This document shows positions 1-11,500 of a stretch of DNA of 64,000 bases, in pieces. The notes below the pieces were generated by a model, which did not search any database, was not told the origin of the DNA, and was given only the letters and a program-made list of their open reading frames with translations. The stretch is from Tulasnella sp. 424 (taxonomy: Eukaryota; Basidiomycota; Agaricomycetes; Cantharellales; Tulasnellaceae), in contig WSUB01000009.1 in assembly GCA_019633425.1 (NCBI GenBank), forward strand, positions 434,001 to 498,000. The letters are read 5' to 3'. How positions within the stretch are numbered: the stretch's first letter is position 1; every line of letters starts with the position of its first letter. The position numbers and the translations under genes were made by a program.

Positions 1-411
1 TGGAAGTAGGTTGCCGCAGCTGATAGTACATGTGATCTCCTACTCCACAATGAGATTATCAGTCCGGCAGTAGTATAGACAAAGGAAAATTACTGACAAT
101 CTTAGGGAGTTGCCACACCGGAGAAGATAGTGAACACCTTCCTGTCGTGCTTTCAGTTCTTGCGTGGCCGGCATACTATCCAGAATTCGGGCGGGAGTTT
201 GTTGGAAGTGGGAAAGTTCAAATAGCCACTGTTGTTCGGCTGCGCTTGTCATTTTTGGGTTTGAAGGGAGGATCCTGACTGTGGTTGAAGACCGGGAGGT
301 TTGGGCGAGACAGACAACCGTGTTCGCGGCAACGCTGGCTGGTTGTTCCTGTCCCACGGCTGGGAATTGTTAATTCGACCACCACTTAGTCTCTTCCACC
401 TCGAAACACCA
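1..411. other. Left-edge non-coding region upstream of MAP1
   Basis: No credible gene is seen. Short open frames on both strands have no recognisable motif and look like chance. The stretch probably holds the promoter and 5' leader of the methionine aminopeptidase gene that starts at 412. Confidence 0.5.
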
Positions 412-2221
412 ATGACTCCTACAGACGCAGCCATCCAGAAGTGTCAGAGCGACAAATGCATCAATGGATATCCGAATTCCAAACTTGAATGCCCAACTTG
501 TACTAAGTGAGCTGGTCACCACGTCGTCCTTCCTCTGTTGAACAGCGCTCCTGACTTTGCTCAACGTCAAGGCTGAAAATACCCGGATCCGTATTCTGTT
601 CCCAGGAATGTTTTAAAGCTAACTGTGAGATAAAGCTGAGGCTGAGTTGTTCCTGCTCTTATATGCGTTGTTCTTGCAGGGGTGAGTCCACCCTGCGTCG
701 CGATAGTTGCTCACAGCACTAACTGTTGTGGTTACAGAAATCGCACAAAGCGGTGCACGATCTGGTGAAGGGCATTTCCGCAGCTGCATCTAATCCTGGT
801 GAGGAAATAGATGTTTGTACGTTTTCGTCTCATTGCCAACGTTGCCCTTCTTACAGACGGCACCTACAATCCCTTCCCCAACTTCCGGTTCACTGGAGCG
901 TTGCGGCCAGTCTATCCGCTATCACCTAAAAGGGCAATACCTGACAGCATCCGTAAACCTGATTACGCCGACCACCCACAAGGTAAGCACCGGGGAATGC
1001 AACCTGACTCGCTTCGGTTGCCAAAACTGCAATAATAGGCATACCGACTTCTGAACGGTCCATCGATGCAAACACACTTCGAGTCCTTACTCCAGATGAA
1101 ATCGAAAAGATGCGGGTCGTCAGCCGGGTTGGTTCCAGCTTTATCAGAGGGAACCTCGTAAGACCGGCGTTAGACTAACATTGGGAACAATACACCACAG
1201 ATGGGTCGTGAAATCCTGGATCTCGCTGCCTCCTATGTTAAGCCTGGGATAACTACGGACGAGATTGATGCTGTGGTCCATGAGGCAACTATTGCTCGAG
1301 GTGCCTATCCATCTCCTCTGAACTACCGACAATTCCCAAAGTCTGTTTGTACTTCCATCAACGAGACGATTTGCCATGGGATTCCGGATCAGCGGAAGCT
1401 AAAGGAAGGGGATATAATCAATCTTGGTAAGATCTTTTGCCTCATGAATTGATTAAGACTGAACAACGCCTTCCAGACGTCTCGGTCTACTATGACGGAT
1501 ACCACAGTGACCTCAACGCAACGTACCCTGTTGGAAAGATCTCAGACCAAGACGCCAAACTCATAGAAACGACTCGCAAGTGCCTTGATGAAGCAATCAA
1601 AATTTGTAAGCCTGGTGCTCTGTTCCGAGACATCGGGAAGGCAATGTATCTAGGTCCAACTAATATCCAATTTCGACAATCGCTAATCCGTTTATCCTCC
1701 AGAGAACCGATCGCCAAGGCAAATGGGTGTAGCGTTGTAAGGACGTACACTGGCCACGGTGTTGACAAGTATTTCCATTGCGCTCCTAACATTCCGCACT
1801 ATGCGAAAAACAAAACTCCTGGAACGATGAAGCCTGGAATGGTGAGACCTTTTATCCGTTTCAAGCTTATGAATATACATTAATCGAGGACCTGCCCTTC
1901 TTACAACACAGACATTTACGATCGAGCCTGTGGGTTGATTAGTTTCGAGTTGCAGACCTAATACCGACGCTCATCGTGATTTGATGTTTAAGATGATCAA
2001 CCTTGGGCCGAACTATTCGGCAGAGCATCATTGGCCCGACGATTGGACGTGCACAACCATTGACGGAAACAAAAGTGCACAGTTTGAAGAGACCTTACTG
2101 TAAGTCTTCCGGTCTCGGGGTTCGTCTCGGGGTCCCTTCGTTCGTCATTGATGGTGATACCCATAGCATAACCGAGACCGGAGTAGAAGTCTTAACTGCC
2201 CCTATCAAGACCGATTCGTGA
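412..2221 (+). CDS. MAP1: Methionine aminopeptidase type 1 (cytosolic), 12 exons
   Basis: Removes the initiator Met from nascent proteins; cytosolic and ribosome-associated in its family. Exons read: 412-506, 572-624, 680-681, 738-798, 857-982, 1039-1127, 1201-1426, 1477-1645, 1703-1841, 1912-1929, 1993-2099, 2167-2221. They sum to 1140 nt (379 aa), the usual MetAP1 length. The N-terminus has the eukaryotic zinc-finger region (CQSDKC, CPTC, CSQEC, then HKAVH). The catalytic part shows all the metal ligands: D of DVSV, D of YHSDLN, H of YTGHGV, E of TFTIEP and E of AQFEETLL. The start is the first ATG ahead of the zinc finger. Two exons are extreme: 2 nt at 680-681 and 18 nt at 1912-1929. The identification is secure; the micro-exon is inferred from frame and splice signals. 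Confidence 0.93.
680..681 (+). other. Predicted 2-nt micro-exon (GG) of MAP1
   Basis: The exon ending at 624 leaves a single T and the exon starting at 738 begins with a complete codon, so direct splicing 624-738 gives a stop. Between them TTCTTGCAG ends at 679, then comes GG, then GTGAGT starts at 682. Including GG makes TGG (Trp), giving ...KANW-KSHK..., which matches the Trp found there in MetAP1 zinc fingers. Flanking introns are 55 and 56 nt, normal for this genome, and the second has a CACTAAC-type branch site. Confidence 0.75.
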
Positions 2222-2408
2222 TAAAGTCTTGGATACTGCAGACTAGTTTTTAGTGCATTCGTGTTGTTGCTCGTAGGATCCGTGGAATGTAGTGCGCTTG
2301 CCCCTATTTGCCGTCACGCGGCTAAGCTCAGTCGAACCCGGCTACTCCCACTTACACTTCTCCGAACACCATTTCACCACGCCGCACTCGTTACTTGCAC
2401 AGTCTCTA

Positions 2409-5123
2409 ATGGACAGCCTCGTATCAGAGTGGCTTAGGCTCGATCAGGTTGGTTGAACGATGCTCAGTATTTTGTACGACGGACCTGCTCAACTGCGCGG
2501 GTGCTAGAACCCGAAAACACGGGCAGAAATCGAGAAGCTTTCGGGAGGCAACAACCAAGATGAACTTCGGGCGCGGTTGGCGTAAGCTCATCTCCATACT
2601 TTCATTTATTCTGCTGAGAGCCCAACGAGTCATTAGGAATCGTATCGAGTTCGGGACAGCGGGTATGTCCCATCCGGTTGTCTGAGACGCTTTGCTCAGT
2701 CAGTTTACCAGGTCTCAGAGGAAGGATGGAAGCAGGGTTCTCAAGGATGAACGACTTGACTATCATCCAGGCGTCGCAGGTATACATTTGGCCGAACTCC
2801 ATTGTCGTCATCGTCCATAACTGAACCTGAACTCCCTCTGCGCCAGGGCCTCTGCGCGTATGTCCTGCAACAAAACCCCGACACGGCTCAAGACGAGGGT
2901 ATTGTTATTGGTCACGATCACCGACATAACTCGGAAAGGTGGGCACTTCTGACAGCCCGAGCGTTCATCTCGAAGGGAGTCAAGGTCTACCTGCATCGTG
3001 GACTCGTCCACACACCTTTGTATGTTTTCATCGTCGGCTCATCCAGCGTACTGCTAACGAAAGTTATCACATAAACCCGCTGCAGAGTACCTTTTTCCGT
3101 CGGTCGGCTGAGGGCAGCATGCGGCGTCATGATCACTGCCTCCCACAACCCCAAGGACGACAACGGCTACAAGGTACGGGTTTTACGTACATTTGGTGTG
3201 TAGCTATCTCATCCCGCTTTTTGTTAAGGTCTACTGGCAAAATGCAGTCCAAATCATCGAACCTCACGACAGGGGTATCGCTGAATCGATCAAGGCGAAC
3301 TTGGAACCAGGCCCAAACGCATGGAGTGCAGATGACGTTACGAAGTCCCCTCTGTGCTTCGATAAAACCGAAGAGATGACGGAACTGTACCTCGACCAGG
3401 TCTCATCTCAAATTCACGATAGGTCGATGAAGGGTCCCAGCGCTCGACTGTATCTGTACTAAATCTGATTACAGGTCGCTTCAACAATTGAACGCGTCGA
3501 CGCACCTTAAATTTGTCTTTACCGCGATGCACGGAGTTGGTTACAATATCACCACACGAGCCGTTGAAAGTGCCGGTTTCAAGCCATTTATCGTGGTTCA
3601 AGCTCAGCGAGAGCCCGATCCAGACTTTACAACCGTCCCATTCCCTAATCCTGAAGAACATGGTGCATTAGTCAGTATGGAATCATCCCGTGCTTTGTGC
3701 CCTGTCCGCTGACAGCCACCGAACTAGAATTTGGCGATTGAAGAGGCCAATAGACAAGGGGCGGACTACGTATTTGCGGTTGATCCAGATGCGGATAGGT
3801 TCGCTGCGGCTGAGAAACAGTAAGTCGGGTGGCCATCTGCGTGAGGGGTAGAGTTCAAACAATGCCCGTTTGATTGCTCCTAGGGCGGATGGGAAGTGGA
3901 CGCAGTTCACAGGAGACCAGATGGGTACACTCCTCGCCTCTTCGATTTTGGACCGGTACAAGAAGAGCGGCAAGCCCATTGGTGACGTTTCCCAGTATTT
4001 TGGTGGGATCACGCAGGCATTGACTTTTCAATGAGCAGAAAGGCTCGCAATGGTAGCTTCCGCTGTCAGTTCTAAAATGGTAGAGTCGATGGCTACAACG
4101 GAGGGGTTCAAGTTTACCGAGTGTTTGACCGGTGGGTTATGCGATTATCCTCGTGCTGGAAATCACTAAAGGATGCAAGCTATTCCATTCAAGGGTTCAA
4201 ATGGATTGGGAATACAGCACTTGATCTCGAAGAGGAGGGGTACGACGTCAAATTCGGATACGAGGAAGCCATTGGATTTATGTGTAGTCCTGAGATTCGG
4301 GACAAGGATGGTGTTACGGCTCTGGTACGTAGGACATCCTCAGGGCTCGTGGTACGTCGATTGACTGTGAATGGCTGACTCGGTTACTAGATTACTTTCG
4401 CTGAAGTGACGGTAACATCACGAGCTAAAGGCAAGAGACTCAGCGAGAGGTTGAACGATCTGTACAACAGGTTCGGGTTTCGGCCGTTCCACGTGATACG
4501 CATATGAAGCTGAGCATATGTCTTGGGTTCAGATATGGGTACCACCAAACGAAGAACAGCTACTTCATATGCCATGACCCGGAGGCGATCAAGAAGATAT
4601 TTGCTCGTCTTCGAAGTTTCGTAAGTCGTGCTGCCACAAGTTCGATCCCCTTCCTAGCCCGAAATTCCTTACAACGCGTTGTACATCCTTCCACAGCCAG
4701 ACTCCAACAATCGCTCTATCACCACTCCTGCGGCGTACCCATCCGCTGCTGTTGGTCTGCCTGTGACGGCAGTGCGAGATTTAACAACTGGCTCGGAATA
4801 CGACAGCGAGACCAAAGATAAGAAACCCATACTTCCTGTAACTGGAGGAGAGATGATTACTTTTAAGCTGGGAATTGCGGAAGCGGGAGTGCAAGTGGTC
4901 ATGACTTTGAGGACGAGTGGGACTGAACCAAAGGTCGGTCGGGACAGACTTCCAGGGAGCTCAGTATCAACTAATGCTCCATTTTTGGTGGGCTCAGATC
5001 AAGTACTACATCGAAGGCCGAGGTTCAGACAAAGACAAGATATCCGCAAGTTTGGATGGGATCGTGAATGATTTATGGGATTCATGGATGGAAGCTAAGA
5101 AGTGGAATTTGGGCGAACCATAA
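2409..5123 (+). CDS. Phosphoglucomutase-2/phosphopentomutase-type enzyme
   Basis: Alpha-D-phosphohexomutase superfamily, PGM2 subgroup (yeast relative: phosphoribomutase). It would interconvert ribose-1-P and ribose-5-P and/or glucose phosphates in the cytosol. Seen in order: [13 protein letters not shown] near the N-terminus; the phosphoserine loop [14 protein letters not shown] (about 3130-3173); the Mg loop AVDPDADR (about 3780); the sugar-binding FGYEEAIGF (about 4257); and the phosphate-binding end [15 protein letters not shown] split by the last intron. There are many short introns. The start at 2409 gives [13 protein letters not shown], a typical PGM2 opening. One exon near the N-terminus is only 26 nt (2637-2662). 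The gene follows MAP1 after 187 nt and runs tail-to-tail into the Nudix gene. The exact substrate is inferred from family. Confidence 0.9.
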
Positions 5124-5201
5124 CCACCCTTATTAATTTGAAAGCGCTTCGACAAATGTATTTTTCTGAATGAAATAATCAAGTTGAAAGTCGAATTGTA
5201 T

Positions 5202-6513
5202 TTACGGCGGTGGAGCTGGAGTGCCAACCCGGGACAACCCTGCGTTGGGCGTGTAAGGTCCGAGACCCTCGTCATCTCTGTCTTTCCTTCCACCAAGTCT
5301 GGCGAGAGCAGCATTCTCAACTGCCTGTTTCTCTTCAGTCGATCGCAAAAGAGCGGCATCCGGCTGAGCAGCTCCCGGTCCACTTCCGTCGGTTTTGCCG
5401 TCGATCCTAGGGCCCTTGATCCATCCTCCGGCAAGACGAGCTTCTTCCATGACCCATTCGACGGTGGGACCGAAGCCTTCGGTTTGACCGGGTGCGTGTC
5501 GGGGATACGTTGTGTTTCGTGCGAAGGCTATTTGGGCTGTTAGGATCTTTGGAGGACAAGGGGGTTAGCACCGAACGGGCGATGCTGAGGGAAAAGACAG
5601 TCCGTACGAGGATGTCAGCCGTGAGGCCTTTAATGGGCGTGGATGACGAGCGGAAGCGGTGCATCCGGTAGTGAGAGTTGTTCAACCATGTGAGGTCGGT
5701 GGTACTCTTCAAAATGCACCATCGGTCAGCCTTTCCAAACGGAAGATAATAAGCACGAACGACGAGCGCACATGTAATTCATCCTCGTAGATCCAATCTT
5801 CCCCTTTTTCGACTAGACTTTCTACATCTCTTTTCATGACCTCGGGGTCCAAGAACCCTTCCAAAGGATGATCGAATATTCCTGCGACCTCTGCTTCATT
5901 GGCTTTCAGGGTTGGCAATATCAAGTCTGGGCGATGGCAAAATGCGACGACGGGAGTGACTAGGAGTCGGAAGAGGGAGAGCTGAGTTGGGAGGAGGGTG
6001 AGGACTTGGATGTGGGTGGCTAAAGGATTTGGTGGGACTGGTAGAGCGATTTCTTCGTCGGCTTCTCGGAACTCGAGGAAAAAGAATTTTTTACAAGAGC
6101 GAGTTAGAGATGAGATTCACGGTGTCTGGAGGGCTTCAATCGTCCCCCGCTCACCGCTGTCCGGATTGGTGTCCCATCTTCCTCGTCGGATTTACCACCT
6201 GGTAAAGCCGCTTGGCCGGGATGGCTTCGTAATTCTTTTGATCGAGTCGTAAGAAGGACACGAAGACCCCCTCCTTCGGGTTTGTAGTAAAGAAGAACGA
6301 GGACCGCAGCGAATCGAGGTCGAGGGTATGATGCGTACTTGTCTGGTAGATTCGCACTTTCGGAGGGATCATCAAGTCATTAGGAAATGATATCATGTTC
6401 ATGTTTAGGATTACTTACACGGAGTACTCGGGAGTAGGGGATGTGTAATTCCGTAGCCTATCCAGGGCAATTTGGACGTCCTCGGACAATGCAGTGGAAG
6501 CTTCGACGGTCAT
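5202..6513 (-). CDS. Nudix hydrolase, peroxisomal/mitochondrial CoA diphosphatase type (PCD1/NUDT7-8 like)
   Basis: The family cleaves CoA and acyl-CoA to phosphopantetheine and 3',5'-ADP. Reading on the minus strand gives MTVEASTALSEDVQIALDRL, then VLLTTRSKELRSHPGQ followed by AALPGGKSDEEDG and (after an intron) FREADEEIALP. Together these form the CoA-type motif plus Nudix box. Further on come DLILPTLKANEAEVAGIF and YRMHRF...GLTADI, also typical of this group, then a charged C-terminal tail ending in TPAPPP. At least four introns are present. A CoA-specific role is family knowledge; no peroxisomal SKL tail is visible, so location is open. The 3' end lies 78 nt from the 3' end of the phosphomutase gene. 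Confidence 0.85.
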
Positions 6514-8035
6514 ACTTTTCTCTAGTTGGTTAGTCAAGTTCAGCTTCTGATGCTTTCCTCCAATTAGTAGCTTTTGGGAGTATCAATGGAAGGTGTGGAG
6601 TTTCGCTGGAAACGGGTGAGCGACTAGTTGGGGGTCTCGTGAGCCGGCGGATTGGACTTTGTCGTTGTTTAAGGTTGGTTGCCGCCCTCGCCACTGCCAC
6701 GAGGATATAAAATTGAAGCTTGAAACTCGTAGTTGTCGAGGGGTAAGGGGGCGTGTTCCTGCGAGGCAACAGCAATGAACGTCTAATTACTTAAATTTGA
6801 CCATGCGGTTTCTTGTACGATGCGAATGTGTGTGTGCACGTTCGGGTGTCGCGGTGGGCTTGGGGCGCGGATGAACAAGTTGACTGAGAGGGAGATCACG
6901 GCGCAGAGTGCAAGTTAGCTAGTGACCATATGATGAAACATGAGGTGTGTTCACTGCGACTGAGGTCGCTAGTTCATACCATTGTGCTGGGAGTATCCGT
7001 AAAGACGTCATGAGCATAAGCGTCATGATATGCGGCACCGTGAGTCACCATATTCAGCGTTCACATCACATCTGGGGAATAACATTTCCTTGCAGTCATG
7101 GAATTTTCTCTATGCACGCCCTGGTCGTTTTGTGATTCTTAGGACGGTCCTTTAGTGATGATAACCCCACAGCCACGAGTCAGTGTGGGATCGGCAAGAC
7201 CGTCATTGCCACAAAGCCTAATTATGAGTGTATTCAAATATCCACGTTCTTAATTATCCTCGCCTATCGAACGGCATGCAGCAGTTCTGCCGCGTAAAAT
7301 TACATAAATTCAACTTGGGGGACGAGTCTGACCATTATTCAGCCCGGGCATCTCCTACCGACGGGCGCAAGAAAAAAGGTGCAACGGAACTTGAGCCCAA
7401 AAGTGGAGGTGCATGGGAAATGGGCGGGGATTGTAGAAGGAGGAAGGAAAGGCCCGGGTGACCGGAACCGACGTCTGTAGTGGTCTGAGAAAATTCGGGA
7501 TCTTTGAGCTCGCCCAGGCACGTCACTGTCGTCGGGCCGGGGCCCTCTCCTGTTTGCGGTCGAAAAGCGGGTGATCAACCTTGGCACCTTCCACCACCAT
7601 CAAACCATCCTCCTCATTCTTCATCCTTCCGACGTTCAATTCCTATACAGAAACACCTCTTACACATTGTACACGTCTTGTTCAAGTGAGGAAAAAAAAA
7701 GATCCAGAGGGTGAGTACAAGTCGTCGTGATCGGGTGATGCGCAGTTGTGGGACAAAGCGGCTCATCCTAACCCTGACTGAAAGCTCTCACCAGCAGGAA
7801 AACTCAATTTTTTTTCTTACCATAGTCGGTTCGGGCGCTTGTACGACCCTTTTCACTATAATAAGCCTAAAATAGGTTTTTCTGAGCGCTCAAAAAGTAA
7901 ATTGCTTTGGTAAGTGCCGACGTTTTCCTTTTCCGTGATCACGCTCCTTTTTGCCCTCATTCCGAGAGTGGTCTGTATTGCAATCCGGGAGCGTCTCCTC
8001 CTCTCCGTCGTGCTTCCGAGGACATGCGACCATTC

Positions 8036-8048
8036 ATATAATATATAG
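8036..8048 (+). promoter_or_regulatory. TATA-like element upstream of the GATA factor gene
   Basis: The run ATATAATATATAG stands out in otherwise GC-balanced sequence, about 460 nt before the ATG at 8507. Its role as a TATA box is inferred from composition only. Confidence 0.35.
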
Positions 8049-8393
8049 CGGATGACAAGGCAGGCCGAGTGGGCGGCTCGCTCCTGCCTTGCTAGGATAT
8101 CTGCGACGCGACGTCCACAGTCAGGGCGTCACCTCTTTTCGTTTTCCTTCTCTCTCGATCTCCTCCTCCTGTCCTGACCTCTTTGATCTTCTTTGACACC
8201 TCCACCTCACCCCCCATCCCTCTTTCACCATCGACAAAGACGACGACCTTTTGAGCAAGACAAGTTGTTCCAAAGGCAATAGCGGCGTAAAGCCAAAGGT
8301 TCTTCATTTATAACAAGCTCAGCGCAGCAATCGAGACACTCGGTGATCGACCCCCGAGAGCCCGACAATTGGATCCCCGCAAGAGCGGAATAA

Positions 8394-8497
8394 CCTCTTC
8401 TTTCCCGTCGTCCCTTCCTCCATTCCTCTTCCCCCCTCTCTCGATCACTCTCTCAGACCTCTTCCACCCTCCCTTTCCCCCCCTCTCTCCCTCTCCT
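8394..8497 (+). promoter_or_regulatory. Pyrimidine-rich leader tract before the GATA factor start
   Basis: About 100 nt of nearly unbroken C/T just before the ATG. CT-rich blocks of this kind are common next to transcription starts and in 5' leaders of basidiomycete genes. A promoter or leader role is inferred. Confidence 0.4.
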
Positions 8498-8506
8498 AGA
8501 GGCGCC

Positions 8507-11500
8507 ATGGCCGACTACTCCAATCCGCCGGCAGCAGTGGGATCAACATACCACCCGCCTCACCACCAACAGCGTTTCTACAATCAACAACAATACCACC
8601 AGTCCTCATCTGCCGTCCCAACCACCAGCAACGAACGACACGGGGCCGGCGGCGAACCATCAGCTTCGACAGCCAGTCTGCAACGGAACGAATCTTCGTC
8701 TTACAACACGAACGTGTACAGCGATGACGGGGCGAACGGCACGACCAGTCTAGATTCCTCGTCCCAATCTCAGTCGACAGCCCGTACCAGATACTTTGAA
8801 CTGCGACCACCTGTCCTGTCTCAGGACTCCAGTACGAGTACAAGCGGCCCGGTGAATTCGACGGCGTCATCGTCGTCGCACGCTGCAGCTGCTACGCCCA
8901 CCCAGCAGTACGCCCAGCCACAACAGGCATACGACAACCAGCACTACGCTCATACTCAGCAACCTTTGCATCAACATGGACATCAACAACAGATGGTCGA
9001 GGTTGAGGTCACGTCGACGTTTCATCCAGAACAGTCCCAACAACAGGCACAACAACCACCTTCGTACATCGGGTCGACGACCTCATCTGCGCTTGTACCC
9101 CTTCATCAACAACAGCAGCAGCAGCAACAGCGGCATCAAAAGTCGCAATTCTTCCTACCACCACCCCCTTCGTTCCGCCAGCCGACATTACCGTTCCTCC
9201 CGGCACACCCGGACGGTACCATTCCGCATTACACATTTGGCGCGTCACCTCTCAATGCAGATGATCATGCCGCACCAAAAGTCGGGCAGACACGTTGTTG
9301 TGAGTTCTCTCTCTCTCGCTATTTTTGATTTATTTATTACAATTTCCCGCCTTCATTCGTTTCGCTCTCGCTTCCACCTTCCTTTCTTTTTCTTATCACC
9401 CTTTTTATGATTTGGATATCGACCGGAGGGGGAGCGGACGCCGGTTTAGTCATAAACCGTTTCTCCGGGGGGTTAACGTCATCGTCGTAAGAATTGTTTC
9501 GCTCTGCCCTCTCTCGGGTATCGCTTCTGCGCTGCCCGACGCAGGGACAACATCTCGCCTTACGCGTCCGGCTTATCGAGACTCATGTCATTCCTCCCGG
9601 AATGGGCGAACGTGACGGGCAAACCCGTAATGCGGGGGCCTGCAACCAAATCAGGGGAAACATACAGGCCTGTCGAGAGAGAGTCCTCGAACCCTCCCGT
9701 TCGCCCCTCGCGGCCTACACACAAGGCCTGGAAGTCATAGACTACTTGCAGTAGACAGCGTCGAACACATGTTTATCAGTTCAGTCGTCAGGGCAGGATC
9801 GGTCTTACGGATCTCGATCACATATTTTTTTGTTATTATTTTTATTCCCTCTCTTCGATCGCTCGTCATCTCCCAAAAAAAAAAAAGGGCGCTTTACCTT
9901 CGCTTCGCTCTGAGCTATTCGCTCTGTTCGCCGTTCCTTGCTTTGCGACTGAGCTGTATTTGCATCCGAGAGATGGAAACGCTGATCGGTGACTCCGTTG
10001 TGTTTCTTTTCTGTTCCATATGTTGCCGTCCGCCATCATCGCCCTACCTCACCCTCCAACTCGAATCCGGTCAAACGAACGCCTTCCTCGACGGCAAATG
10101 AATCTTTATCAATTCAACGACCGACCAATGGCAACGGAAACGACTAAACGACGTTTTTCTCTCTTCTTCTTTCACACTTCGGAACGGCATCAATCCCAAC
10201 AAACCCTCCGACTGCGCGAAATCCCTCATCCCGTATCGCCCCAATCGCTCCAATTTGGTCAACGAATACCTCCTCGGTGGAAAATGAACCCAATACGAAC
10301 TTTTAACGATGGCAACCGAAACGACTAAACGACGTTTTTATCACTTCCGACTTGCGTTCAATCCCGTGAAACCGTCACGCACGCCCCAACTCGCCATCTC
10401 GCATCGCCCTACCGGTCGATTTCGGTCAACGAACGCCCACCAAACTGGCAAATGAACCTGCTAATTCAACGTCCGACACGACTCCGATGATGGCAACGGC
10501 AACGAATCTGTCATTATGTTTGAAAATGATGGATGTGCCGAATGAAAAAAAATCCCTTCACCTTGCTTTACCCAGACTGGACGTTGCTCTCCGCCAAATT
10601 GACCTTGGTCTTTCTGGACCCGGTATTGCAGCTCCATATGGGTCCACAAGGTCCTGGCATGGCAACGAGATGCATATTGGATTTTGTTCACCCGGACGAG
10701 GTCGAGAATGCGAGGAAGGACTTGCGGCAGGTGCTGGAAAAGAAGACTGGGACCGGGACCATCACTAGGTGAGTGTGCCTGCTTTCCGCCCCGACCCCAA
10801 GCCTCTGTTCGCTTGCTTTGAAAAAAAGCACTTGTTGCTACCTTGGCCTCGAGTACTGAGCGCATTTGTGTCGTCTGAGCGAAGTGCACTCGCCGTTCTG
10901 TGCTGCGTCTTTTACCTATTTTGTTCAAGTCTGTTTTGGTGCTTCTGTTGACTTATGGCTAATTAACTCTCCTTTCAACCTTGATGGGCCTATGGTTACA
11001 GAGTCCGGTTCCTTCGGCTCTCCGCCATTCGCCTCGCTTTAGGTGCCAGTCGAGAAGATCTTGCTTTATGGAAGGACCAAGAGCGGATTGCGTTCGACTC
11101 CAACTACCTCGCTGCGGACCTCGTCATCAATTGGGTAGCTGAAGGACTCGTGCTGTGTTTTATTCATGCCATTGTCGGTAAGTGTGTAAACAGTCTCATT
11201 GAACCTTCCGTCGTTTTTCCGCCCCCCCGGTTTCCATCGTTTCTATTCTGTGTTTCTGTGCTTTCTTTTTATCCTTCACACTTTCGGCTTTCCTTCCCTA
11301 AACCATCGCGTCCCGTCCCACACCAGCTTGCGGCTGGGCTTGGGGGTAGGGAGGGATGCCTTGCATTTTGTGATGCGCGAGGACACATTGGTTCCAAACT
11401 AGGTTAGACGGGCATGCTTCATTACCAGGAGACGAGGAGGTTTAGTGGTAGGGTGACTGGTCGTTACGACGAGCCGGAACTTCGAGTTCCGACTTCGGCG

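Larger units (their letters stand above)
6514..8506. other. Divergent intergenic region, 2 kb
   Basis: Separates the Nudix gene (-) from the GATA factor (+). I see no convincing coding exon; the open frames are short and low-complexity. The right part carries an AT-rich TATA-like run and a long pyrimidine tract, consistent with a long promoter and 5' leader for the GATA gene. Confidence 0.55.

Noticed and set aside
2320..2350. GTCGAACCCGG resembling a tRNA T-arm
   Set aside because: The flanking stem does not pair and no cloverleaf can be drawn; it is in the promoter of the phosphomutase gene.
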